64,000 nt of DNA from Actinoplanes palleronii (GCF_016862315.1 NZ_BOMS01000015.1:1-64000), one strand, 5' to 3'. Positions 1 to 8,970 are shown, numbered from the stretch's first letter. Translations and numbers: made by a program. Notes: generated by a model not told the origin, from the sequence alone.

Positions 1-328
1 CTTGGTTTTGCGGCGCGCGCAGCTTGGTTTTTGCGGCGCTCGCGGCGGCCGGTCGGGCTCTCGCACGACCCCCTCGGGTGCGCTCGCCGGGTGCCGGGGC
101 GCATCGACCGTGGTGCGGCACGGCTGGATCGATGGGTGATCCTCTGGCCGTGCTCATCGGCCGCCGCGAGCGGCCTACCCGCCCAGGGTAGGTGGCCCGG
201 GAAAGGCCCGACAATGCCGCGTGGCGGGGCCGAATGTGCACCACCCGCACGCGGTGGTGCACGGCCGGCTCGGCGGCTTCGGCGAGCGCGGCGAAAAGTT
301 GTCGGACCCCCGACGTACGGTGGTGGGC
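1..328. other. Spacer upstream of uvrB, no gene recognised
   Basis: No frame in this stretch looks like a protein: the open frames are Arg/Pro/Ala-rich and have no recognisable motif. The first 50 bases hold an imperfect direct repeat of about 23 bases (CTTGGTTTTGCGGCG at 1 and again near 24). A gene ending just before the window cannot be excluded. The uvrB promoter presumably lies in the 3' part, but I see no convincing LexA box. Confidence 0.5.
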
Positions 329-2446
329 ATGGCGCTCGACATCCCACGACTCGACAATCGCTTCGAGGTCATCAGCGACTACCAGCCCGCCGGTGACCAG
401 CCCGCGGCGATCGATGAGCTGGAGCGGCGGGTCCGTGCCGGCGACCGGCACACGGTCCTGCTCGGCGCCACCGGCACCGGCAAGAGCGCGACCACCGCCT
501 GGCTGATCGAGCGGCTGCAACGCCCCGCGCTGGTGATCGCGCCGAACAAGACTCTCTGCGCCCAGCTCGCCAAGGAGTTCCGCGAGCTGCTGCCGAACAA
601 CGCCGTCGAATACTTCGTCAGTTACTACGACTATTACCAGCCTGAGGCCTATATCGCCCAGACCGACACCTACATCGAGAAGGACTCCTCGGTCAACGAG
701 GAGGTGGAGCGGCTGCGGCACTCGGCGACCATGTCGCTGCTCACCCGGCGCGACACGATCGTGGTCGCCACGGTCAGCGCCATCTACGGCCTCGGGACTC
801 CGCAGGAGTACATCGAACGCGCCGTCAAGGTGAAGGTCGGCGGCGAGGTCGACCGGGACAAGCTGCTGCGCCGGCTCGTCGACATCCAGTACACCCGCAA
901 CGACGTGGCCTTCCAGCGCGGCACGTTCCGGGTCCGGGGCGACACCCTGGAGATCATCCCGGCGTACGAGGAGTTGGCCGTCCGGGTCGAGCTCTTCGGC
1001 GACGAGGTGGAGAAGCTGTACTACCTGCACCCGCTCACCGGCGAGGTGGTCCGCGAGGTCGACGAGCTGATCATCTTCCCGGCGACGCACTACGTGGCCG
1101 GTCCGGAGCGGATGGAGCGGGCGATCCGCGACATCGAGGCCGAGCTGGCTGAGCGGCTGGCCGAGCTGGAGCGGCAGGGCAAACTGCTCGAGGCCCAGCG
1201 GCTGCGGATGCGGACGACGTATGACATCGAGATGATGCGCCAGGTCGGCTTCTGCAACGGCATCGAGAACTATTCGATGCACATGGACGGGCGGGGGCCC
1301 GGCGATCCGGCGTACACGCTGATCGACTACTTCCCGGACGACTTCGTCACGGTCATCGACGAGTCGCACGTCACGATCCCGCAGATCGGCGGGATGTATG
1401 AGGGCGACGCCTCCCGCAAGCGCATCCTCATCGAGCACGGCTTCCGGTTGCCGAGCGCCGCCGACAACCGGCCGCTGCGGTTCGACGAGTTCCTGGACCG
1501 GGTCGGCCAGATGGTCTTCCTCTCCGCGACGCCGGGCAACTGGGAGATGGAGCAGGCGCAGGGCGAGTTCGTCGAGCAGGTGATCCGGCCGACCGGCCTG
1601 GTCGACCCGCAGGTGGTGGTCAAGCCGACAAAGGGCCAGATCGACGACCTGATGTATGAGATCAAGCTCCGGACCGACAAGGACGAGCGCGTCCTGGTCA
1701 CCACGCTGACCAAGAAGATGTCCGAGGACCTCACCGACTACCTGCTGGAGAACGGCATCCGGGTGCGCTATCTGCACTCCGAGGTGGACACGTTGCGCCG
1801 GGTCGAGCTGCTCAAGGAACTGCGCAAGGGCGACTACGACGTCCTGGTCGGCATCAACCTGCTGCGGGAGGGTCTCGACCTGCCCGAGGTGTCGCTGGTG
1901 GCCATCCTCGACGCCGACAAGGAGGGCTTCCTGCGCAGTGGCCGATCGCTGATCCAGACCATCGGCCGGGCCGCCCGTAACGTCTCCGGCGAGGTCCACA
2001 TGTACGCCGACAAGATCACCCCGTCGATGCGCCTGGCCATCGACGAGACGGACCGCCGCCGCGAGAAGCAGATCGCCCACAACGAGGCGAACGGCATCCA
2101 GCCCCAGGCGCTGCGCAAGAAGATCCACGACATCCTCGACGACATCTACCGCGAGGCCGAGGACACCGACTCGACGGTCTCCGGCTCGATGGTCGGCGGC
2201 GGCGGCCGCCAGATGTCCCGCGGCAAGGCCCCGGTCCCGGAGACCCGCTCGAAGGCCCGCGGTTCGGCCGGCCCGGCCCGCGAGGGCATGGCCCGCGCCG
2301 AGCTGGCCCAGCTCATCCAGGACCTCAGCGACCAGATGCTGGGCGCGGCGCGCGAGCTCCAGTTCGAGCTGGCCGCCCGGATCCGCGACGAGGTCAAGGA
2401 ACTGAAGAAGGAACTACGAGGAATGGACATGACCGGCGTGAAGTAA
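329..2446 (+). CDS. uvrB: Excinuclease ABC subunit B (UvrB)
   Basis: Damage-verification helicase of bacterial nucleotide excision repair; it is loaded by UvrA and then recruits UvrC. Read from ATG 329 it is 705 aa, typical for the family. Visible in order are the Walker A motif GATGTGKS (about 46-53), the beta-hairpin that inserts into DNA ([11 protein letters not shown], about 99-109), the DESH helicase box, the C-terminal helicase motifs, and a UVR motif in the last 40 residues that binds UvrC. The open frame continues upstream to 221, but the extra 36 residues are low-complexity and not family-like, so ATG 329 (MALDIPRL) is preferred. uvrA and uvrC lie 20-27 kb downstream on the same strand. 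Confidence 0.97.
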   Translation: MALDIPRLDNRFEVISDYQPAGDQPAAIDELERRVRAGDRHTVLLGATGTGKSATTAWLIERLQRPALVIAPNKTLCAQLAKEFRELLPNNAVEYFVSYYDYYQPEAYIAQTDTYIEKDSSVNEEVERLRHSATMSLLTRRDTIVVATVSAIYGLGTPQEYIERAVKVKVGGEVDRDKLLRRLVDIQYTRNDVAFQRGTFRVRGDTLEIIPAYEELAVRVELFGDEVEKLYYLHPLTGEVVREVDELIIFPATHYVAGPERMERAIRDIEAELAERLAELERQGKLLEAQRLRMRTTYDIEMMRQVGFCNGIENYSMHMDGRGPGDPAYTLIDYFPDDFVTVIDESHVTIPQIGGMYEGDASRKRILIEHGFRLPSAADNRPLRFDEFLDRVGQMVFLSATPGNWEMEQAQGEFVEQVIRPTGLVDPQVVVKPTKGQIDDLMYEIKLRTDKDERVLVTTLTKKMSEDLTDYLLENGIRVRYLHSEVDTLRRVELLKELRKGDYDVLVGINLLREGLDLPEVSLVAILDADKEGFLRSGRSLIQTIGRAARNVSGEVHMYADKITPSMRLAIDETDRRREKQIAHNEANGIQPQALRKKIHDILDDIYREAEDTDSTVSGSMVGGGGRQMSRGKAPVPETRSKARGSAGPAREGMARAELAQLIQDLSDQMLGAARELQFELAARIRDEVKELKKELRGMDMTGVK

Positions 2447-2454
2447 CCGCCCGG

Positions 2455-2550
2455 CGGTGCGGCCTGGCTCCGGGAGGTGCGGTCCGGCTCCAGAGGTCGG
2501 TCCGGCTCCGGCGGTGCGGCCTGGCTCCGGGAGGTGCGGTCCGGCTCCGG
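2455..2550. repeat. Direct repeat downstream of uvrB, 57-bp period
   Basis: The segment GGCCTGGCTCCGGGAGGTGC at 2461 recurs at 2518, with related GGTCCGGCTCC blocks between. It lies in the 233-base spacer between uvrB and the convergent GNAT gene. The spacer holds no recognisable gene. Confidence 0.6.
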
Positions 2551-2679
2551 CCGGGTGGGGGCCGGGTCGGTCGGGCAGCCCGGCGTGGGGGTGCTGGTCG
2601 CCTGCTGCCCGCTGCCCGCCGGACGGCGCGGGATGTGCCCGCCCGCCGGTCCGGCCGCCGGTCCGGCGCCGGGGTGAGG

Positions 2680-3816
2680 TCAGGCGGCGCCGGGGCGGAA
2701 GCGGGCTCGGCGTCCGCGGTGGGCGAAGCCCAGTCGTCGATAGAGCGCCGCTGCCGTGGGATTGTCGACGTTGACGTTGAGCCAGACGTCGTGGTGGCCG
2801 TCGGCGGCCATCCGGGTCAGCGACTCCCGTATCAGGGCCGTGCCCACGCCGGTGCGCCGATCCCCGGGTGCCACTCCGACCTGGTCGATCCAGCCCTCCG
2901 CGGCCGTCACAAACCCGAGATCGGTGCCGGCGCCGAGCCCGTCGGCCGCGGACCGGACGGCGAGCAGCGACCACCGGGGACGGAAACCGACCTCCTCCGT
3001 CTCGGCGATCCACTGCTCCGCGGGCCAGCCGGGGAAGCCCGGGCGGTCCCGGAACGCGGCCGCATAGACGGCGTGGAACCGTCCCGCGGTGGCCGAACTC
3101 CACTCCAGCACCGAGACCCCGGCCGGCCACACCGCAGGCGGCAGCGGGCCGGCGGACAGGTCGGCCCGCATCACCTCCTCCGCGAAGATCTGCCGCAGCC
3201 CCCGCGAGGCGAAGAGCGCCGCGGCCCCCGGCGTCAGCCCTTCGGTCTCCACACTCACCAGCCCACGCTCATCGGCCCCGGCCCCGGCCCCGGCCCCGGC
3301 CCCGGCCCCGGCCCGGGCTGCGGCCCCGGCCCGGGCTGCGGCCCCGGCCCCGGCTGCGGACCCGGAGCCGACATCGACGCCTGAGCTGGCGCTGGGGGAG
3401 GAACCGGGGCCGGAGTCGGACCCGGTGCTGAAACCGATGCCGACGTCTGAGGTGGTGCTGGGGGAGGAGCCGGACGCTGCGGCCAGCGCCAGATCCAGAA
3501 GGCGCCCGCCCCAGCCCCTGCCGCGCGCGGCCGGTTCGACGAGCCCGGTGACGATCGCTCTCGTGTCCCGGTCCGCGGCGGGGCGCACCGCCGCTGCTCC
3601 GAGCAGCCGGCCGTCGCCGTCACGGGCGACAAAAAGCTGCCCTCCCTCGGCTGACCAGCGGCTTCGCAAGAAATCCGGATCCACGGCGAGGGGCATGCCG
3701 CCGTCGTGCTCCCAGCACCGATGCGCCAGCGCCACGAGTTCGCCCTCGTCGAGCCGGCCCGCGCCGACCCACACCTGGCCGGACCAGCCGCCGCCCGGCG
3801 GATGGATGGACGTCAT
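2680..3816 (-). CDS. Tandem GNAT acetyltransferase with a Gly/Ala-rich insert
   Basis: The 378-aa protein has two GNAT-like halves. The N-terminal half carries an acetyl-CoA loop (ARGRGWGGRLL, about 97-107). The C-terminal half carries VAPGDRRTGVGTAL and ends in the usual LYRRLGF segment. The two-domain layout recalls MshD-type mycothiol synthases, but I cannot assign that function and the substrate is unknown. Between them, residues about 114-182 are a low-complexity Ser/Gly then Gly/Ala stretch, encoded by (GGCCCC)n DNA. It interrupts the first domain just after its CoA-binding helix. The gene is convergent with uvrB. The start at 3816 gives MTSIHPPGG; it follows no strong ribosome-binding site and a slightly later start is possible. 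Confidence 0.8.
   Translation of the reverse strand: MTSIHPPGGGWSGQVWVGAGRLDEGELVALAHRCWEHDGGMPLAVDPDFLRSRWSAEGGQLFVARDGDGRLLGAAAVRPAADRDTRAIVTGLVEPAARGRGWGGRLLDLALAAASGSSPSTTSDVGIGFSTGSDSGPGSSPSASSGVDVGSGSAAGAGAAARAGAAARAGAGAGAGAGAGADERGLVSVETEGLTPGAAALFASRGLRQIFAEEVMRADLSAGPLPPAVWPAGVSVLEWSSATAGRFHAVYAAAFRDRPGFPGWPAEQWIAETEEVGFRPRWSLLAVRSAADGLGAGTDLGFVTAAEGWIDQVGVAPGDRRTGVGTALIRESLTRMAADGHHDVWLNVNVDNPTAAALYRRLGFAHRGRRARFRPGAA
3274..3360. repeat. GGCCCC hexanucleotide microsatellite inside the GNAT gene
   Basis: Six perfect tandem copies of GGCCCC run from 3274 to 3309, followed by two GGCCCGGGCTGC-type variant units and a further GGCCCC pair. On the coding (minus) strand this reads as alternating Gly-Ala codons. 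The unit is six bases, so copy-number change would keep the reading frame. Confidence 0.9.
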
Positions 3817-3944
3817 CCTGCCAGCCTAGAGAGCGGCCGAAAGGTCGTTCAGGAGCGACTGCCGGGCGGCCGCAAGAGCGCTGCGGGAGTGAGCAAAAGC
3901 AGTCAGAAGGCCCACTGGGTGAGGGACCGCTGTTCGGCAGGTGG

Positions 3945-4012
3945 GCCGCTTGGTGAGCGGCCGCCGGACGGCAGCCTGGCCGCTGGGTGAGGGGCCGCCG
4001 GACGGCAGGAGG
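3945..4012. repeat. Short direct repeat in spacer
   Basis: The block GGCCGCCGGACGGCAG occurs twice, about 3958-3973 and 3992-4007, each preceded by a GGCCGCTnGGTGAG-like segment. It sits in the 241-base spacer between the starts/ends of the GNAT and monooxygenase genes. No gene is visible there. Confidence 0.6.
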
Positions 4013-4057
4013 CTGCGGACAGCGACCACCAGCAACCAGAGAGGACCCCGGCCGGGA

Positions 4058-4393
4058 TCAGGCGGCGAAGAAGTCGTGGTCGGCGTCCGGGCGGCCGTCC
4101 GGGGCCGGTACGTCGGTGAAGAACTCCGCCACCGGCGGCTGAGCGAGGGCCCCGGCGATCAGCGCCCGCCACTGGGCGAACCGCTCGGTACGCCGGAAGT
4201 TGTGCTCCTGTGCCTCCATCGACTCCCAGCTGACCAGCAGCGCATACCGCGGCGACACGTCGGTGGACCGTTTGAGCCGGACGCCGTGGCAGCCCTGCGC
4301 GCCGGCGATGACCGGTCGGGCCAGCTGGTAGGCGGAGATGAAGTCGTTCTCTCGGCCGGGTAAGACGTCGATAAGCGTCACTTCGAGGAGCAT
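4058..4393 (-). CDS. Antibiotic biosynthesis monooxygenase (ABM)-like protein
   Basis: This 111-aa protein resembles the small dimeric alpha+beta barrel ABM family: an N-terminal strand MLLEVTLIDVLPGREND, then residues of the type GCHGVRLKRS, YALLVSWES and an aromatic-rich helix (HNFRRTERFAQW). Such proteins include heme-degrading and quinol oxygenases, but many have no known substrate, and nothing here decides. An upstream in-frame start at 4486 would add 31 Arg-rich residues that do not fit the family, so ATG 4393 is chosen. It is transcribed divergently from the terC riboswitch region. Confidence 0.75.
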   Translation of the reverse strand: MLLEVTLIDVLPGRENDFISAYQLARPVIAGAQGCHGVRLKRSTDVSPRYALLVSWESMEAQEHNFRRTERFAQWRALIAGALAQPPVAEFFTDVPAPDGRPDADHDFFAA

Positions 4394-4570
4394 GCCCGCA
4401 AGCGTCCCATACGCACCAGATGGCGCAACGGCGAGTGTAAGGCGGAGGAAGCGGCGGCAGGAGTTACGTGCCGGTAGTCGCCCCACTGAGTGGTTTGGAG
4501 AGCGAGCCCCGCCACTCCTGGCCTCCCGATGTGTCGATCGGGGCCCGGATGCGCAACAATGGGCGACGTG

Positions 4571-4685
4571 GGAGGGGAGTATTCCCCCGCTCCGGTGTCG
4601 TCAACACGGAACACTCGGCTGGGTGACCAGCTGGGGAAGCCCGGGGCCGGAGGTCGCGTCACAGTGCGCGGCGGAAGAGACCTCC
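4571..4685 (+). ncRNA. yybP-ykoY family manganese riboswitch (candidate)
   Basis: The 5' arm GGAGGGGAGTA (4571-4581) and the 3' segment GAAGAGACCTCC (4674-4685) match the conserved ends of the yybP-ykoY motif, and GGAGG/CCTCC can form its P1 stem. Between them are the characteristic GTCGTCAACACG (4597-4608) and the CGGCTGGGTGACCAGCTGG arm (4616-4634). This RNA family senses Mn2+ and is classically found upstream of terC/mntP-type genes, which is exactly its place here, 76 bases before the terC start. The assignment is by eye, not by covariance search. Confidence 0.85.
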
Positions 4686-4695
4686 GACAGTCGCA

Positions 4696-4737
4696 CGTCG
4701 CTGCTCCTTTTCGATCTCTCGCGAGGGCGCAGCGACG
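4696..4737 (+). promoter_or_regulatory. Perfect hairpin between riboswitch and terC
   Basis: CGTCGCTGC (4696-4704) is the perfect complement of GCAGCGACG (4729-4737), with a loop containing CTCCTTTTCGATCTCTCGCG. It lies after the riboswitch core and before the GGAGG ribosome-binding site at 4751. It may be the expression platform, but no U-run follows, so control of translation or Rho access is as likely as intrinsic termination. Confidence 0.5.
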
Positions 4738-4761
4738 ACTCGTGTCTGCCGGAGGATGATT

Positions 4762-5763
4762 GTGAACATCTCAGCCTGGGTCTGGATCGCCACACTGGTG
4801 GCGCTGGTGGCCGTGCTCGCCGTCGATCTGTTGATCATCGGGCGCCGGCCGCATGAGCCCACCATGAAGGAAGCCGGCGGCTGGGTCGCGTTCTACGTCG
4901 GGCTCGCGCTGCTCTTCGGAGTGGGTGTCTGGGCCGTCGCCGGCGGGCAGTATGCCGGGGAGTTTTACACCGGCTGGCTCACCGAATATTCGTTGAGTGT
5001 CGACAACCTCTTCGTCTTCGTGATCATCATGGGCCGGTTCGCGGTCCCGCGCCGGTTCCAGCAGAAGGTGTTGCTGATCGGCATCGTGCTCGCGCTGCTC
5101 ATGCGGGGCGCGTTCATCGCGGCCGGCGCGGCACTGATCACGCAGTTCTCCTGGGTCTTCTACATCTTCGGCGCGTTCCTGGTCTACACCGCGATCACGC
5201 TGGTCAAGGGTGGGGAGAACGACGAGGAGGACTTCAAGGAGAACCTGCTGATCCGCTGGGCCAAGCGGGCGCTGCCGATCTCCTCCTCGTTCGCCGAGGG
5301 CCAGTTCCGGGTGGTCACCTCGACCGGCAAACGGCTCTTCACCCCGATGCTGATCGTGATGATCGCGATCGGCACCACCGACCTGATCTTCGCGCTCGAC
5401 TCGATCCCGGCGATCTTCGGCATCACCAAGGAGCCGTACCTGGTCTTCACCGCGAACGTCTTCGCGCTGATGGGCCTGCGCCAGCTCTTCTTCCTGCTCG
5501 GCGGCCTGCTGGAACGCCTGGTCTACCTGAACATCGGTCTCGCCTTCGTGCTCGCCTTCATCGGCGTGAAGCTCTTCCTCGAGGCGCTGCACACCAACAA
5601 CCTGTCGTTCATCAACGCCGGTGACGGTCTGCACTGGGCGCCGGAGATCCCGATCTGGCTGTCGCTGCTGGTGATCCTCGGCACGCTCGGCATCGCCACC
5701 GTCGCCAGCCTGGCCAAATCCGCCCGGGACCGCAAAAAAGAACTGATCTCCGCAGGACAATAA
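4762..5763 (+). CDS. terC: TerC family integral membrane protein, likely Mn2+ exporter
   Basis: This polytopic protein of 333 aa belongs to the TerC family, whose members export Mn2+ (often during metalation of secreted enzymes). About eight or nine hydrophobic segments are visible, with the conserved acidic motifs SVDNLFVFVII and DLIFALDSIPAIF in membrane segments. GTG 4762 is chosen because the GGAGG at 4751-4755 abuts the in-frame ATG 4756 with no spacer but sits six bases from the GTG. A yybP-ykoY type riboswitch upstream implies induction by manganese. Monocistronic; a strong hairpin follows at 5795. Confidence 0.93.
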   Translation: MNISAWVWIATLVALVAVLAVDLLIIGRRPHEPTMKEAGGWVAFYVGLALLFGVGVWAVAGGQYAGEFYTGWLTEYSLSVDNLFVFVIIMGRFAVPRRFQQKVLLIGIVLALLMRGAFIAAGAALITQFSWVFYIFGAFLVYTAITLVKGGENDEEDFKENLLIRWAKRALPISSSFAEGQFRVVTSTGKRLFTPMLIVMIAIGTTDLIFALDSIPAIFGITKEPYLVFTANVFALMGLRQLFFLLGGLLERLVYLNIGLAFVLAFIGVKLFLEALHTNNLSFINAGDGLHWAPEIPIWLSLLVILGTLGIATVASLAKSARDRKKELISAGQ

Positions 5764-5794
5764 AAACCCTTTTCGGGTACGACGTGAGCACGCA

Positions 5795-5822
5795 GGCCCG
5801 GGCGACCGATGTCGCCCGGGCC
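5795..5822 (+). terminator. Terminator hairpin after terC
   Basis: GGCCCGGGCGAC (5795-5806), a four-base loop, and the perfect complement GTCGCCCGGGCC (5811-5822). No U-tract follows, as is common for actinobacterial I-shaped terminators. Confidence 0.7.
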
Positions 5823-5942
5823 GCTGCCTGTCCACCACCCGCACCGCCGCCCCGCCCCGGCTGAGCGCCGGAAAGCAGAAGCAGCGGCCCGGGCCCGCCC
5901 CGGCGCCGGAAAGCCGGCCGCGGCCGCGCCCCGGGAAAGCGG

Positions 5943-5972
5943 AACGCCCCCGCCGGACCCGGCGAGGGCGTT
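5943..5972. terminator. Bidirectional terminator between terC and typA
   Basis: AACGCCCCCGCCGG (5943-5956) pairs with CCGGCGAGGGCGTT (5959-5972) with a single mismatch. It lies 13 bases past the typA stop codon and would serve this minus-strand gene. Confidence 0.7.
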
Positions 5973-5985
5973 CAGGTGACGCTGA

Positions 5986-7848
5986 TTACTGGTTCTTACG
6001 ACGCGAGGCGGCGCGCCCGCGGGCGTTCTGGTCGAGAACGACCTTGCGGATGCGGACGGTGGCGGCGGTGACCTCGACGCACTCGTCCTCGCGGCAGAAC
6101 TCCAGGGACTGCTCCAGCGACAGCCGGCGCGGCGGGATCACCTTCTCGGTGTTGTCGGCGCTCGCCGCCCGCATGTTCGTGAGCTTCTTCTCCTTGGTGA
6201 TGTTGACGTCCATGTCGTCCTCGCGAGAGTTCTCGCCGACGATCATGCCCTCGTACACCTCGGTGGTCGGCTCGACGAAGAGCTGACCGCGCTCCTGCAG
6301 GTTGATCATCGCGAACGGGGTGACCACACCGGACCGGTCGGCGACCAGGGAGCCGTTCTGCCGGGTGCGGAGCTCGCCGAACCACGGCTCGTGGTCCTCG
6401 TACAGGTGGTGCATGATGCCGGTGCCGCGGGTCTCGGTGAGGAACTCGGTGCGGAAGCCGATCAGGCCACGCGCCGGGACCAGCCACTCCATCCGGAGCC
6501 AGCCGGTGCCGTGGTTGGTCAGCTGCTCCATCCGGCCCTTGCGGGTGGCCAGCAGGGTGGTGATGGCGCCCATGTACTCGTCGGGCGAGTCGATGGTGAG
6601 CCGCTCGACCGGCTCGTGGATCTTGCCGTCGATGACCTTGGTGACCACCTGGGGCTTGCCGACGGTCAGCTCGAAGGCCTCGCGGCGCATCTGCTCGACC
6701 AGGATGGCGAGGGCCAGCTCACCACGGCCCTGCACCTCCCAGGCGTCCGGGCGCTCGGTGTTCAGGACGCGGAGCGAGACGTTACCGATCAGCTCCTTGT
6801 CCAGACGGTCCTTGACCATCCGGGCGGTGACCTTGGAGCCCTTGACCTTGCCGACCAGCGGCGAGGTGTTGGTGCCGATGACCATCGAGATGGCCGGCTC
6901 GTCGACAGTGATCAGCGGCAGCGGGACCGGGTTCTCGGCGTCGGCGAGGGTCTCGCCGATCATGATCTCCGCGATGCCGGCGACGGCCATGATGTCGCCG
7001 GGGCCGGCCTTCTCGGCCGACTTGCGCTCCAGGCCCTCGGTGATCAGCAGCTCGGAGATACGGACGTTGGAGACCGTGCCGTCGGTCTTGCACCAGGCGA
7101 CGGTCTGGCCCTTGCGGATCCAGCCCTCGCGCACCCGGCAGAGCGCCAGGCGGCCGAGGAACGGCGACGCGTCGAGGTTGACGACGTGCGCCTGGAGCGG
7201 GGCGCCCTCGGTGTAGGTCGGGGCCGGGATGGTGTTGAGGATCGTGCTGAACAGCGGCTCGAGGTCGTCGCTGTCTTCCGGGACCGAGCCGTCCTTCGGC
7301 TGGTTCAGGGTGGCGATGCCGTCACGGGCGCAGGCGTAGATGATCGGGAACTCGATCTGCTCCTCGTCGGCGTCCAGGTCGAAGAAGAGCGCGTACGTCT
7401 CGTCCACGACCTCCTTGATCCGGGCGTCCGGCCGGTCCACCTTGTTGATCACCAGGATGATCGGCAGCTTGGCGTGCAGCGCCTTGCGGAGCACGAAGCG
7501 GGTCTGCGGCAGCGGTCCCTCGGACGCGTCCACCAGCAGCACGACGCCGTCGACCATGGTCAGGCCGCGCTCCACCTCGCCGCCGAAGTCGGCGTGGCCC
7601 GGGGTGTCGATGATGTTGATGACGACCGGCTCGCCCTCGGCCGGCTTGTAGCTGATCGCGGTGTTCTTGGCGAGAATGGTGATGCCCTTTTCCCGCTCCA
7701 GGTCCATGGAGTCCATGGCACGTTCGGCCATCTCTCCACGCGCGTGGGACTGACCGCCCTGTCGGAGCATGGCGTCGACCAGGGTGGTTTTGCCATGGTC
7801 GACGTGAGCGATGATGGCGACATTGCGGAGGTCGGTGCGGGTCTGCAT
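5986..7848 (-). CDS. typA: Translational GTPase TypA/BipA
   Basis: Ribosome-associated GTPase related to EF-G and LepA that aids large-subunit assembly, especially under stress. The 620-aa product shows the G1 motif AHVDHGKTTL, G3 DTPGHADFGGEVERG and G4 NKVDRPDA, followed by the TypA-specific C-terminal region (RGLIGFRTEFLTETRGTG). ATG 7848 (MQTRTDLRNVAI) fits the family N-terminus; an ATG at 7857 is also possible. Divergent from the lytic transglycosylase gene. Confidence 0.95.
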   Translation of the reverse strand: MQTRTDLRNVAIIAHVDHGKTTLVDAMLRQGGQSHARGEMAERAMDSMDLEREKGITILAKNTAISYKPAEGEPVVINIIDTPGHADFGGEVERGLTMVDGVVLLVDASEGPLPQTRFVLRKALHAKLPIILVINKVDRPDARIKEVVDETYALFFDLDADEEQIEFPIIYACARDGIATLNQPKDGSVPEDSDDLEPLFSTILNTIPAPTYTEGAPLQAHVVNLDASPFLGRLALCRVREGWIRKGQTVAWCKTDGTVSNVRISELLITEGLERKSAEKAGPGDIMAVAGIAEIMIGETLADAENPVPLPLITVDEPAISMVIGTNTSPLVGKVKGSKVTARMVKDRLDKELIGNVSLRVLNTERPDAWEVQGRGELALAILVEQMRREAFELTVGKPQVVTKVIDGKIHEPVERLTIDSPDEYMGAITTLLATRKGRMEQLTNHGTGWLRMEWLVPARGLIGFRTEFLTETRGTGIMHHLYEDHEPWFGELRTRQNGSLVADRSGVVTPFAMINLQERGQLFVEPTTEVYEGMIVGENSREDDMDVNITKEKKLTNMRAASADNTEKVIPPRRLSLEQSLEFCREDECVEVTAATVRIRKVVLDQNARGRAASRRKNQ

Positions 7849-7999
7849 GAACCCCATTGTCCCCGGTTCAGGTTGCCGTTCGTGACACGGGGTCAAGTCC
7901 CGAACCTTGGGTTCTTTTGGGCGATTTGCCGGTCACTGCCGCGAGATCGTCGGCTGTTAGCGTTCCTCATCGATATATGCACGGGGAAGGGCTTCATCG

Positions 8000-8806
8000 A
8001 TGAAGGTTCGTTTGCTCGCGGTAGCGACAGCAGTGCTGATGGTGACCGCGGGATGTGGTCTCCTCGGCGGTGGTGATGACGACACGTCGTCGGGCTCGGC
8101 GCCGGTGGCGGTGACGGCGGCCGACTCGCCGGAGCCGGAGGAGTCGCCGGCTCCGGAGGAGACCGAGGAGGAGTCGCCCACGCCGAAGCCGAAGCCGTCG
8201 AAGACCACGACGTCGAAGAAGCCGACGGTGAAGGCCACGCCGACCGAGGATCCGTTCAACCGCCAGCTGCCGGACTGTGCCAAGTACGTCGGCAAGGCGG
8301 TCTCCTTCGCCAAGGCGAAGGCGGCGCTGAACGCGGCCGCGGCGAAGGTCTACTGGCCGATCAACGCACCGAAACTCAAGGTGCCGGCCGAGCTGGTCCG
8401 GGTGGTCGCCTGGCACGAGAGCGGCTGGGTGTCGAACATCCAGAACTGTGACGGCGGGTACGGCCTCATGCAGGTCATGCCGGACACCGAGGACTTCATC
8501 AACGGCCGGTTCACCAAGTCCTACGACGCCGACGACTACCGGCAGAACGCCATCCTCGGCGCCAACTACCTGGCCTGGCTGACCAAGTACTTCGGAGAGA
8601 ACTTCTTCAAGAACGACTACAGCCTGAGCACGTCGAAGTGCAAGACGGACGCCTCGCCCTGCCTGCTGAACATGGTGATCGACGGCTACAACATGGGCGC
8701 CGGTTCCACCGAGACGGCGTTCAAGGACGGCAAGAAGTTGTCCAACCCCGAGTACGTCGCCCTGATCCGGGCGAACATGCGCGACTGCGACTGCGACCGG
8801 TACTGA
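8000..8806 (+). CDS. Lytic transglycosylase lipoprotein
   Basis: 268 aa with a lipoprotein signal peptide ending at the lipobox VTAGC (Cys19), then a Pro/Glu/Ser/Thr-rich linker (about 30-80) of the kind that spans the cell wall. The C-terminal domain has the SLT signature: the presumed catalytic Glu in AWHESGW, then GGYGLMQVMP and a later DGYNMGAGS segment. Such enzymes cleave the glycan strands of peptidoglycan. The gene starts at ATG 8000 and stands alone between typA and the L11 paralogue. Confidence 0.88.
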   Translation: MKVRLLAVATAVLMVTAGCGLLGGGDDDTSSGSAPVAVTAADSPEPEESPAPEETEEESPTPKPKPSKTTTSKKPTVKATPTEDPFNRQLPDCAKYVGKAVSFAKAKAALNAAAAKVYWPINAPKLKVPAELVRVVAWHESGWVSNIQNCDGGYGLMQVMPDTEDFINGRFTKSYDADDYRQNAILGANYLAWLTKYFGENFFKNDYSLSTSKCKTDASPCLLNMVIDGYNMGAGSTETAFKDGKKLSNPEYVALIRANMRDCDCDRY

Positions 8807-8835
8807 GCCCGGGGCGGTCCGGGGCGGTCCCGGGC
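8807..8835 (+). terminator. GC-rich hairpin after the transglycosylase gene
   Basis: GCCCGGG (8807-8813) pairs with CCCGGGC (8829-8835) around a 15-base loop containing a GGGGCGGTCC duplicate. Weak evidence for termination. Confidence 0.45.
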
Positions 8836-8857
8836 TGCGAGCTACACTGGTTCCGGA

Positions 8858-8918
8858 CCCGAGACCCCGCTTACCAGCCGTTTTGACCGTGTAGTCAACG
8901 CGGTAGTAAGGTCTCGGG
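8858..8918. promoter_or_regulatory. Promoter flanked by a 9-bp inverted repeat upstream of the L11 paralogue
   Basis: A plausible promoter is TTGACC (8883-8888), 18 bases, TAAGGT (8907-8912), placing the transcription start about 70 bases before the ATG. It is bracketed by CCCGAGACC (8858-8866) and its perfect complement GGTCTCGGG (8910-8918), the right arm overlapping the -10 region. This could be an operator or a stem, depending on the true start site. Confidence 0.5.
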
Positions 8919-8943
8919 GTTGTCGTGTGTCGTTGATGCTGGC

Positions 8944-8970
8944 GAGCTGCGTTGTCTCGGCCCGCAGCTC
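8944..8970 (+). promoter_or_regulatory. Leader hairpin before the L11 paralogue start
   Basis: GAGCTGCG (8944-8951) pairs perfectly with CGCAGCTC (8963-8970) in the 5' leader, just ahead of the AAGGAG ribosome-binding site (8976-8981). A translational control element is possible; function not known. Confidence 0.45.

Noticed and set aside
1-60. A gene end at the window's left edge
   Set aside because: No frame there shows family motifs; the sequence is a short direct repeat.
2680-3816. Assigning the tandem GNAT gene as mshD
   Set aside because: Two-domain layout is similar, but the sequence is too divergent and interrupted to name it without a search.
8840-8925. Possible tRNA-like fold around CCCGAGACCCC...GGTCTCGGGG
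   Set aside because: The arms form one stem around a promoter, with no D, anticodon or T arm of tRNA spacing.
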